Assembly (NCBI GenBank): GCA_036004405.1
Contig: DASYRM010000091.1
Location: forward strand, 1 to 7,062
DNA from: DASYRM01 sp036004405
Lineage (GTDB): Bacteria; Acidobacteriota; Vicinamibacteria; Vicinamibacterales; UBA2999
Direction of reading: 5' to 3'
DNA: 7,062 nucleotides
Every line of letters starts with the position of its first letter. Position 1 is the stretch's first letter. Under the pieces are notes generated by a model. It was given only the letters and a program-made list of their open reading frames with translations. It was not told where the DNA came from and searched no databases. Shown piece after piece: positions 1-5,073 of the stretch. The position numbers were made by a program, and so were the translations under genes.

Positions 1-277
1 GCTGCGAGCCGTCGGTGAAGTCCACCGGTTTGGTGCTCATCGTCTTGAGCGCGGTGGTGGCATCGAGCAGCGAGACGTCGCGCGAAATCAGGTTGGCGCC
101 CTCGCGCGTGATGCGGCTGATCACGTGCTGGTGCAGGACGGCATACGACACTTCGACGACGCCCAGCGACACCATCGCGATGATGGGCAGCACGATCGCC
201 ATCTCCACCATCGTCTGGCCGCGTTCCCCAGAGGGGGGTCTAAAGACCCCCAACCACGAACGGCGGCGCGGCGTCAT
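1..277 (-). CDS. TadE-like pseudopilin (partial, C-terminus beyond left edge)
   Basis: The frame is open from an ATG at 277 to the window edge, giving 92 residues with no stop. It is read as a TadE/TadF-type minor pseudopilin of the Tad (Flp, type IVb) pilus machinery, an inner-membrane protein facing the periplasm. After a basic leader (MTPRRRSW) comes ERGQTMVEMAIVLP. G20 followed by Q-T-M-V-E puts a glutamate at +5, as at prepilin-peptidase sites. A hydrophobic segment (about 24-44) follows, then a helical stretch around TREGANLISRDVSLLDA, typical of TadE. The ATG overlaps the TGA of the upstream tadE-like gene (ATGA), with GAGG five bases ahead, so the start is well supported and translation is probably coupled. 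Oddity: residues about 8-15 (WLGVFRPP) are encoded by a palindromic repeat. Confidence 0.85.
   Translation of the reverse strand, partial: MTPRRRSWLGVFRPPSGERGQTMVEMAIVLPIIAMVSLGVVEVSYAVLHQHVISRITREGANLISRDVSLLDATTALKTMSTKPVDFTDGSQ
231..260. repeat. Palindromic repeat copy 1, inside a pseudopilin leader
   Basis: An 8-bp perfect stem (GGGGGTCT at 234-241, AGACCCCC at 244-251) closes on AA, followed by AACCACGAAC on the plus strand. The core GGTCTAAAGACC is shared with the copies at 3002 and 3791. It lies within the coding sequence of the downstream tadE-like gene without breaking the frame. There it encodes a (S/T)WL.VFRP peptide also seen in copy 3. Confidence 0.85.
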
Positions 278-747
278 TCGAACCTCGGTTCGTTGAGCAT
301 CGCGGATTCCACCGAGATGGTGATCTTGCCGTCGGGGAAGAATTCACGGATGAGCGGCGTCATCAGCGCCCACGTGTGGGTGACGCGCACCCTGCTGATG
401 TCGCTCGGGTCGCCGGAGCCTGCGAGCCAGTTCACGCTGCCAGGCACCATGTGCGAGAAGGTGAAGTCGCCGTCCTCGATGGTCAACGTGGGCGTCGCGT
501 CGCGCATCGCCAGACGAATCGAGTCCTCGCGCGACAGTTCGCCCGAGACGTTGCCGGTGACGCCGAAGCGTCCCGCCTGGGTGACGCCGTTTTCGAGCGC
601 GAGATACACGTAGAACAGCGACGCGAAATCAACGATCGAGAACGTGAGCAGGAACAGGAGCGGCATCACGAGCGCCATCTCCACCATGTTGGAGCCCCTG
701 GCGTCCTTCAGCCGGCGGACGAGCCGCGATGTGCAATAGCGCTTCAT
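274..747 (-). CDS. TadE-like pseudopilin
   Basis: A 157-residue protein of the TadE-like family (minor pseudopilins of Tad/Flp pilus assembly, processed by a prepilin peptidase and anchored in the inner membrane). The basic leader MKRYCTSRLVRRLKDARG ends at G18. S-N-M-V-E follows, with E23 at the +5 position, then a hydrophobic segment (about 24-48: MALVMPLLFLLTF, then FYVYLALENGV). The remainder is a soluble domain with TWALMTPLIREFFP near the end. The frame extends upstream to 879, but the ATG at 747 is chosen because it gives the normal leader and has AGGGA nine bases ahead. The TGA overlaps the next tadE-like ATG by four bases, as in a two-gene pseudopilin unit. It has no evident functional tie to the aromatic operon upstream. 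Confidence 0.88.
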   Translation of the reverse strand: MKRYCTSRLVRRLKDARGSNMVEMALVMPLLFLLTFSIVDFASLFYVYLALENGVTQAGRFGVTGNVSGELSREDSIRLAMRDATPTLTIEDGDFTFSHMVPGSVNWLAGSGDPSDISRVRVTHTWALMTPLIREFFPDGKITISVESAMLNEPRFE

Positions 748-785
748 AGGACCGTATCCCTGGTGGTCTCCGTCGAGGACAGAGG

Positions 786-801
786 TGCACCCTCTATGCC
801 A
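786..801 (-). promoter_or_regulatory. Candidate sigma-54 (-24/-12) promoter for the tad genes
   Basis: On the minus strand the sequence is TGGCATAGAGGGTGCA. Against the sigma-54 consensus TGGCACG-N4-TTGCA, the invariant GG and GC are present with the required 10-base spacing, and nine of the 12 specified positions match. Transcription would start near 775, leaving a leader of about 28 bases that contains the AGGGA ribosome-binding site of the first tadE-like gene. No activator site was identified, and one match of this quality can arise by chance. Confidence 0.4.
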
Positions 802-1053
802 CGGGGAGCGGTTCCGACCCCTGGTACCAAGCCGGGACGCGAGCATGCCGCCGTGGCCAGTTTCGGCACGCGGCGGCACCCGGGTTCCGCCGCGGCGGGA
901 CGGCGGCCGGTCCCGCGATGCGGTGGTGGTTCAGCAACTTAGATGGGTCAGCGCGGCCGTTCTGCGCAGGGTGTGCCGGCGCGAGGCGGTGAGGCGCACC
1001 GGATGGCACGCGAGCCGAGGGCGGCGCGGGAGCTGTAACCGCGATTGCACTTT

Positions 1054-1076
1054 TCGAGCGCCCACGGGGCGCTCGA
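1054..1076 (-). terminator. Hairpin after the operon, possible terminator
   Basis: A perfect 10-bp stem, TCGAGCGCCC and GGGCGCTCGA with a 3-base loop, starts 11 bases beyond the TAG of the bicupin gene. On the transcribed (minus) strand it is followed by AAAAG, not a run of T, so it is not a textbook intrinsic terminator. It could act as a 3' mRNA-stabilising hairpin or a Rho-associated end. Its position at the convergence of operon end and tad promoter supports a boundary role. Confidence 0.45.
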
Positions 1077-1087
1077 GAGACCCCTCT

Positions 1088-2074
1088 CTATTGCTCGCGC
1101 CAAAGGCCCAGCGCCTGCTGCGCGGGGCGATCGGAAAAACTGAAGAGCACGGCGTCGCCGCCACCCACCTCGAGGCGCACGGGCGTCCACGACGGCGCCA
1201 CGAAGACGTCGCGCGGCCCCCACTCGAACGTGCGGGCGCCGACGTGCGCGCGCCCCTGCCCTTCCACGCCAACGTAGATCACCGCGTCGGTCTGGCGCAG
1301 CGGCGTCCCGGCGAACCCTTTTGGCAGCAGGTGCAGACAGGCGGCAATCGTCGGCATCGGCGACGCGCCGGTGGCGGGGTCGACGTAGCGCAGCGTGAAG
1401 CCGTGGCTCGGATGCGCGGGTTCGTGGCGAAGCTCCTCGAGCATTGGGCGGATGCGTGCGTAGGGGTAGCTGAAGACCGGCGGCTCCCCCGCTGCTGCGG
1501 CGGCCGGCGCCAGTTCCTCGGGATGGTGCTCGGCGAAGCTCGCGTCGAACAGGTTCACGATCGGCACGTCGAGGCCGTCGAGCCAGATGGTCGTCTCGCC
1601 GCCCGGGTTGCCGTGATCGTGATACCGCCACGACGGGGTGACGATGAAATCGCCGGGGTGCATGGTGGCGCGCTCGCCATCCACCGAGGTGTAGGCGCCG
1701 GTGCCTTCGAGCACGAAGCGCAGCGCGGAGGAGGCGTGCCGGTGAGTGCGGGCGGTCTCGCCCGGCAGAATGAGCTGCAGGCCGGCATACAGGCTCCCCG
1801 TGGCCTGCGAGCGCCCCGGCAACCCGGGATTCTCGAGAATGAGGACGCGCCGCTCGGCCTCGTGCGCCGTCAGGAGACGCCCGGCCTCGATCAGCAGCGG
1901 ACGGAGCTGGTCGTACTTCCACAGGACGGGCTGCGCCTCGGGCCGGGGCTCGGGCGGGATGAGGGTGCCCATCACCTCCCAGAGCGGCGCCGCACCAAAC
2001 GACTGCAGGCGGTCGTAGAACGCACGCCGTTCCGGCGTGAGCTCGGGGCGATGGCCGTAAGCGGCGGTCGCCAC
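1088..2074 (-). CDS. Gentisate 1,2-dioxygenase-type bicupin
   Basis: A 328-residue cytoplasmic ring-cleaving dioxygenase of the gentisate 1,2-dioxygenase / salicylate 1,2-dioxygenase / 1-hydroxy-2-naphthoate dioxygenase family. This family uses non-haem Fe(II) to split the ring between a hydroxyl- and a carboxyl-bearing carbon. Family signatures are PVLWKYDQLRPLL (49-61), ENPGLPGRSQAT and the N-terminal cupin. That cupin holds H111-R-H113 and Y151-H152-D-H; the 41-residue spacing H111 to H152 matches the three iron-binding histidines of known members. The C-terminal cupin (about 242-312) has GTPLRQTDAVIY and lacks a histidine triad, as expected for a structural second cupin. Length is near the family norm. 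The start is GTG at 2074, eight bases after the FAH-family gene's stop, with only a weak GGCGGA ahead. Gentisate is the likely substrate, but the relatives above cannot be excluded. Confidence 0.88.
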   Translation of the reverse strand: MATAAYGHRPELTPERRAFYDRLQSFGAAPLWEVMGTLIPPEPRPEAQPVLWKYDQLRPLLIEAGRLLTAHEAERRVLILENPGLPGRSQATGSLYAGLQLILPGETARTHRHASSALRFVLEGTGAYTSVDGERATMHPGDFIVTPSWRYHDHGNPGGETTIWLDGLDVPIVNLFDASFAEHHPEELAPAAAAAGEPPVFSYPYARIRPMLEELRHEPAHPSHGFTLRYVDPATGASPMPTIAACLHLLPKGFAGTPLRQTDAVIYVGVEGQGRAHVGARTFEWGPRDVFVAPSWTPVRLEVGGGDAVLFSFSDRPAQQALGLWREQ

Positions 2075-2082
2075 GTCCGCCG

Positions 2083-2991
2083 TCAGGCGTCGGCCGTTGC
2101 CGCGGTCCCGGCCCGGACCGTAGCCGCGCCTGCCGCTCGCACGCGCACCGACATCGAGCCGATGTGCTGGATGGTGGCCACGATTTCATCGCCCGGCTCG
2201 ATGGGGCTCACGCCTTCGGGCGTGCCCGTGAACACCACGTCGCCGGGGTGCAGCGTGTAGAAGGCCGAGGCCATCTCGATCAGCTTGGCCACGCCCAGCG
2301 TCATGTGCCGGGTGTTCGAGTGCTGCCGCCGCTCGCCGTTGACGCTGATCTCCAGGTCGAGACTGCCCGGATCCGGAATCTCGTCCGCGGTCACCAGCCA
2401 GGGCCCGAGCACGCTGTAGGTGTCGGCGGACTTTCGGAAGCTGCGGTCCTCGGTGCCACGAATCGAGATGTCGAGGCCAATCGTGTAGCCGGCGACGTAG
2501 CGCAGCGCCTCGGCGCGCGGCACGCGGCTGGCCGTGCGACCGATCACGAAGGCGAGCTCCACCTCGTGATCCGTGCGGCGGTCCGGCACCCGGATCTCCA
2601 CGCCGTCGCCGGCTCCCGCCAGCGAGCTGGTGGCCTTCAGGAACACGCCGGCTTTCTGAATCGTGAGCGTGTGCCCGGTCATGTTCTGGTGCAGCGACGC
2701 GTCGTCCTTCACTTCGGCGAGATGCTTCTCGTAGTTCACCGGCGCGGCCACGAGCTTGCCCGGATTGGCCACCGGGCTCAGGAGCTGCACGGCGTCGAGC
2801 GCCAGCACCGGCGCGCCCGGCGCCAACACCCTGGCGCGCGCCACCACGTCGTCGAGATGGGCAATGAACGCGTCGTGGGTGGGAAACGGATAGCGTGCCG
2901 GCGGAATCACGTCGAGCGCCGCGGTCACATCGCGCACGCGTCCGCCTTCCACGATGCCGAGCCGATTGTCGTTGAACCTACAAAGACGCAT
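2083..2991 (-). CDS. FAH-family hydrolase (fumarylpyruvate/maleylpyruvate hydrolase-like)
   Basis: A 302-residue cytoplasmic member of the fumarylacetoacetate hydrolase family, which cleaves C-C bonds in beta-diketo or acylpyruvate compounds. Visible family features: PVNYEKHLAE (84-93, with H90 and E93), the metal-binding E143-V-E145 in DHEVELAFVIG, D174 in GYTIGLDISIRG, K187, GPWLVTADE (196-204), and GDVVFTGTPEGV (250-261). The gene lies eight bases before the gentisate dioxygenase gene. That context points to hydrolysis of the ring-opened product: fumarylpyruvate if an isomerase exists elsewhere, or maleylpyruvate directly. The ATG at 2991 is preceded by GGGGTGG at suitable spacing and by a 22-base palindromic repeat in the 52-base gap to the upstream gene. 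The C-terminal tail (AAGAATVRAGTAATADA) is low-complexity and may be lineage-specific. Exact substrate is inferred from the neighbour only. Confidence 0.85.
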   Translation of the reverse strand: MRLCRFNDNRLGIVEGGRVRDVTAALDVIPPARYPFPTHDAFIAHLDDVVARARVLAPGAPVLALDAVQLLSPVANPGKLVAAPVNYEKHLAEVKDDASLHQNMTGHTLTIQKAGVFLKATSSLAGAGDGVEIRVPDRRTDHEVELAFVIGRTASRVPRAEALRYVAGYTIGLDISIRGTEDRSFRKSADTYSVLGPWLVTADEIPDPGSLDLEISVNGERRQHSNTRHMTLGVAKLIEMASAFYTLHPGDVVFTGTPEGVSPIEPGDEIVATIQHIGSMSVRVRAAGAATVRAGTAATADA

Positions 2992-3001
2992 CTGCCACCC
3001 C

Positions 3002-3023
3002 GGGCAGGTCTAAAGACCTGCCC
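3002..3023. repeat. Palindromic repeat copy 2, in the 5' leader of the FAH gene
   Basis: A perfect 10-bp stem (GGGCAGGTCT at 3002-3011, AGACCTGCCC at 3014-3023) closes on AA and is followed by CTACGAA. It lies in the 52-base gap between the third secreted-protein gene and the FAH-family gene, ending next to the latter's ribosome-binding site. In RNA it would form a hairpin just where the operon switches from exported proteins to cytoplasmic enzymes. Confidence 0.85.
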
Positions 3024-3043
3024 CTACGAAAGCTCTTACCGCC

Positions 3044-3853
3044 CTAGGTGCACGGCACCGGATTCCAGCCGGCGGTGCCGTTCTCCTTTTTGAATTGGAC
3101 CGTGCGCACATACGGTCCACTCATGTACTGACTGTCTTCGAGGATCTTGGTGACCAGCAGGTAGGTGGCGCCGTCGGGCTCGGTGATCGTGGTGAACCAT
3201 TCGGTCATCGTGGCCCCGGCGCCATACGGCACGCCGTTGCGCCGGTAATAGCCCAGGCGCATGTTGCTGGTCGTGACGCGCATCGACGACCCGCGGCGCT
3301 CGCCAACCACGGCGCCCGCGCCGCGCCCCCCGCGGCCGCGACCGCCGGCCCCGGGCACCTCCCACACGGCGCGCGAGAACCCCTGCCACGTGGGCGGGCC
3401 CGCCGGCGCCGCCGACGGATTGAACTGGAAGAGGCGCGTCTGCTGGCCGGTGTCGGTCTCGAGCTTCAGCGTGTCGTCGCCGTCCCACGAGATGCGCAGA
3501 CGCCCCGGCAGGTGCATGATGCCGCCGGCGCCGTAGCCGCGACAGGCTTCACCGGCCGCCGCGTCGCGTGCGGCGTCCCACTCGCCCGCCATCTTCTTGC
3601 CGGCGTCGTTGACGGGCAGATACAGCGTGTCGCCCTTCGGCGGGACCACCATGCGCCAGCGCCAGTCGTCGGTGACGACCGACACCCACTGGCCGGTGAG
3701 ATCGAGCGGCGCCAAAGGCCGCGCCGCCACGCGCGCGGGTTGTTGTGCGGAGAGCGCGGCACAGAAGACAGTGGCGGCCAGAAGCACACAGGCAGGTCTA
3801 AAGACCCGCAACCACGTACGACCAACGGGGACCCACGTACGTTGGTTCCTCAT
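3044..3853 (-). CDS. Secreted 'DLTG.W' protein, function unknown
   Basis: A 269-residue exported protein. The signal peptide has an unusually long basic n-region (MRNQRTWVPVGRTWLRVFRP), a hydrophobic core VLLAATVFCAALSA and likely cleavage before QQ at about 36. The mature part starts DLTGQWVSVVTDDWRWRM (51-68). Later marks are ND (82-83), EWDA (91-94), C104, PPTWQGFSRAVWEV (153-166), YYRRNGVPYG (202-211) and C268 near the end. It shares this order of motifs, including both cysteines, with the protein encoded at 5073-5948, so the two are distant paralogues. A Gly/Arg-rich insertion (about 168-189) is absent from the paralogue. The ATG at 3853 overlaps the TGA of the MBL-fold gene (ATGA); longer starts back to 3949 would run over that gene and spoil the signal peptide. 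Residues about 5-21 come from a palindromic repeat. No enzymatic motif was recognised. Confidence 0.82.
   Translation of the reverse strand: MRNQRTWVPVGRTWLRVFRPACVLLAATVFCAALSAQQPARVAARPLAPLDLTGQWVSVVTDDWRWRMVVPPKGDTLYLPVNDAGKKMAGEWDAARDAAAGEACRGYGAGGIMHLPGRLRISWDGDDTLKLETDTGQQTRLFQFNPSAAPAGPPTWQGFSRAVWEVPGAGGRGRGGRGAGAVVGERRGSSMRVTTSNMRLGYYRRNGVPYGAGATMTEWFTTITEPDGATYLLVTKILEDSQYMSGPYVRTVQFKKENGTAGWNPVPCT
3791..3841. repeat. Palindromic repeat copy 3, inside a signal-peptide coding region
   Basis: CAGGTCTAAAGACCCG (3793-3808) is an imperfect copy of the same palindrome, followed by AACCACGTACG. The nonamer CCACGTACG occurs at 3812-3820 and again at 3833-3841, exactly 21 bases apart. This gives the peptide RTW-VPVG-RTW in the host gene. 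On the coding strand it yields TWLRVFRP, nearly the same peptide as repeat copy 1. Confidence 0.75.
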
Positions 3854-5073
3854 GGCCGGCGCCCCGGAGTGCGTCGCGCGGGCGGCGTCGGCGGCTTGCC
3901 GCCGCCCAGGCTCTTGTACACCGCCTCGACGAACGTCCGCGTCGTCCACGGGCCCGTCGTCGTGCCGTACTGGGTGTCGTAGTCGGCCGTCGGCCGCGCC
4001 GCCAGCACTTCGTCGAGCGTCATCTCTTTCTTGATCAGGTCCTGCACGCGGTCCCGGATGATCGTCAGCATGTCGCGGTAGTAGGCGACGTCGCCAGAGT
4101 CCACGATACGCCCGCTGGCGGGCACCATCATCGTGCCCCCCTCGAGACGGAACTCAGGGATCGCCAGTTCGAGCACCTTGTTGAGGCCGTCGATGACGCC
4201 GTTGATCGACCCGCCGTGCGCCACGTCGATGCGGGGATACTCGCGCGTGGCCATCAGCCCGCCGAGCGCGATCACGTCCGATCCCCGGAACTGGACGATC
4301 GAGTCGCCATCGCTGTGGGCGTTCTTGACGTGAATGAGCTGCACGCCCTCGCCGTTGAAAAAGTGACTGAGCTTGTAGAACGGGGCGTAGTAGGTGTCGG
4401 TGGGGAGCGCGTCGCCCGTCGCCGCGGCACGCCCGTCTTCGTCCTTGGTCAGGCGAATCTGCACGTTCTCGTGCGACAGGATCGCGGCGCCCTCGCCCGA
4501 GTCGCGGATGTCGTTGGCCACGTTGCCGCCGGTGTAGGTGCGGCCGGCGTTCCGCAGCTTCTCGTTGCCGCCGACGGCGTCGGGGTCCGCGCTCGTGTTC
4601 ACGATGTAGCGAATGGGCCTGGGCGGCGCGGTGACATGCCGATCCACCACCGACGAGCGCCCTTCGGCACCGAACCCGGCCGGACGCGGCTCATTGCGAA
4701 TGGTCCACTCGCGCTGCACGCGGCGGATGGTCTCGAGCAGGGCGTCAGTCATCGACGCCCGCCCCGCGTCTACGATGAGGACGCCGTCGCCGCCCACCGA
4801 GATCACGATGTTGTTGCCGGCACCCATCAGCGCGTAGAGGTTGCCGCGGATCGGCAGCACCTCGATCTGGCCGGCGGGCGGCGCCTGGATCATCGGCGCC
4901 TTCACGAGCGGCGACGGCTTGACGTCCTGCGCGAAAGTCACCGCTGCCGACGCGAGGAGGACGTAGGGGCAGGTCTTCAGACCTGCCCGCAAGCGCCGCA
5001 GGCGGACCTGACTTGTCCGCCGTAGCAATGGCGAAGGCGGAAGGTCCGCCTCTACGAGGGACGCCCGGCCCAT
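3850..5073 (-). CDS. Secreted MBL-fold protein with degenerate metal site
   Basis: A 407-residue exported protein of the metallo-beta-lactamase fold, in the SoxH/cyclase-like branch by overall layout. After a leader (core VLLASAAVTFA, cleavage about 48) comes NNIVISVGGDGVLIVDAG (87-104, D102). Then come IVNTSADPDAVGGN (157-170), HVKNAHSDGDSIVQF (248-262), ALGGLM (269-274) and MMVPASGRI (315-323). The usual HxHxDH motif reads S161-A-D-P-D165-A166, so only the Asp remains. H253 is kept, the Asp of the 'GD' motif is G272, and the last His ('GHG') is S320. It is therefore probably inactive or metal-free, or works differently. The ATG at 5073 overlaps the upstream TGA (TGATG), with GGGGCGGAAG ahead; a GTG at 5076 is an alternative. 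Residues about 6-37 derive from a composite repeat inserted in frame. Its gene lies between two genes for related secreted proteins, suggesting the three act together outside the cytoplasm. Confidence 0.85.
   Translation of the reverse strand: MGRASLVEADLPPSPLLRRTSQVRLRRLRAGLKTCPYVLLASAAVTFAQDVKPSPLVKAPMIQAPPAGQIEVLPIRGNLYALMGAGNNIVISVGGDGVLIVDAGRASMTDALLETIRRVQREWTIRNEPRPAGFGAEGRSSVVDRHVTAPPRPIRYIVNTSADPDAVGGNEKLRNAGRTYTGGNVANDIRDSGEGAAILSHENVQIRLTKDEDGRAAATGDALPTDTYYAPFYKLSHFFNGEGVQLIHVKNAHSDGDSIVQFRGSDVIALGGLMATREYPRIDVAHGGSINGVIDGLNKVLELAIPEFRLEGGTMMVPASGRIVDSGDVAYYRDMLTIIRDRVQDLIKKEMTLDEVLAARPTADYDTQYGTTTGPWTTRTFVEAVYKSLGGGKPPTPPARRTPGRRP
4962..5056. repeat. Composite palindromic repeat (copy 4 plus a second palindrome)
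   Basis: Bounded by CGTAG (4962-4966) and CTACG (5052-5056). The left part is the GGGCAGGTCT / AGACCTGCCC palindrome (4967-4988, centre TC), inverted relative to the other copies. The right part is a second palindrome family: GGCGGAC (5001-5007) pairs with GTCCGCC at 5015-5021, and GGCGGA (5036-5041) pairs with TCCGCC at 5045-5050. The whole element is read through in frame in the MBL-fold gene's leader, encoding an Arg/Leu-rich peptide. There is no transposase and no clear target-site duplication. Confidence 0.8.

Larger units (their letters stand above)
748..1087. other. Non-coding gap between the aromatic operon and the tad genes
   Basis: There are 340 bases with no convincing gene on either strand. 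The short open frames here are Arg/Pro/Ala-rich and lack ribosome-binding sites or recognisable motifs. The gap holds a sigma-54-like element near 786-801 on the minus strand. It also has a GC hairpin at 895-916 (GCGGGAC and GTCCCGC around an 8-base loop) and a long hairpin at 1054-1076. No flp pilin gene is visible. Confidence 0.7.

Noticed and set aside
15..296. 93-residue plus-strand frame at the left edge
   Set aside because: Antisense to the partial tadE-like gene, whose minus-strand frame shows the prepilin motif and a coupled start.
748..879. N-terminal extension of the first tadE-like gene up to 879
   Set aside because: It would add 44 Arg/Gly/Pro-rich residues ahead of the leader and cover the putative promoter. 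The ATG at 747 has a ribosome-binding site and yields a normal leader.
948..2189. 413-residue open frame on the minus strand overlapping the bicupin
   Set aside because: Out-of-frame shadow with an Arg/Ala/Pro-rich composition. The alternative frame contains the complete dioxygenase with its iron ligands.
785..2260. 491-residue open frame on the plus strand
   Set aside because: It runs antisense to the bicupin gene and part of the FAH gene, is rich in Arg/Ala/Gly/His with no recognisable domain, and is explained by high GC at the third codon position of the real genes.
3854..3949. Longer start for the second secreted paralogue
   Set aside because: It would overlap the MBL-fold gene by about 100 bases and bury the signal peptide. 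The ATGA overlap at 3853 is the better start.
2164..5025. Two long plus-strand frames (2164-3093 and 4216-5025)
   Set aside because: Antisense shadows of the FAH and MBL-fold genes. No motifs, no ribosome-binding sites, and compositions typical of reversed GC-rich genes.
231..5056. CRISPR array
   Set aside because: The palindromes are kilobases apart, vary in sequence, lie mostly inside genes and have no regular spacers or cas genes.
4962..5056. Miniature transposon (MITE) with terminal inverted repeats
   Set aside because: The matching ends are only 5 bp and no target duplication is clear, so it is kept as a repeat and not called a defined mobile element.
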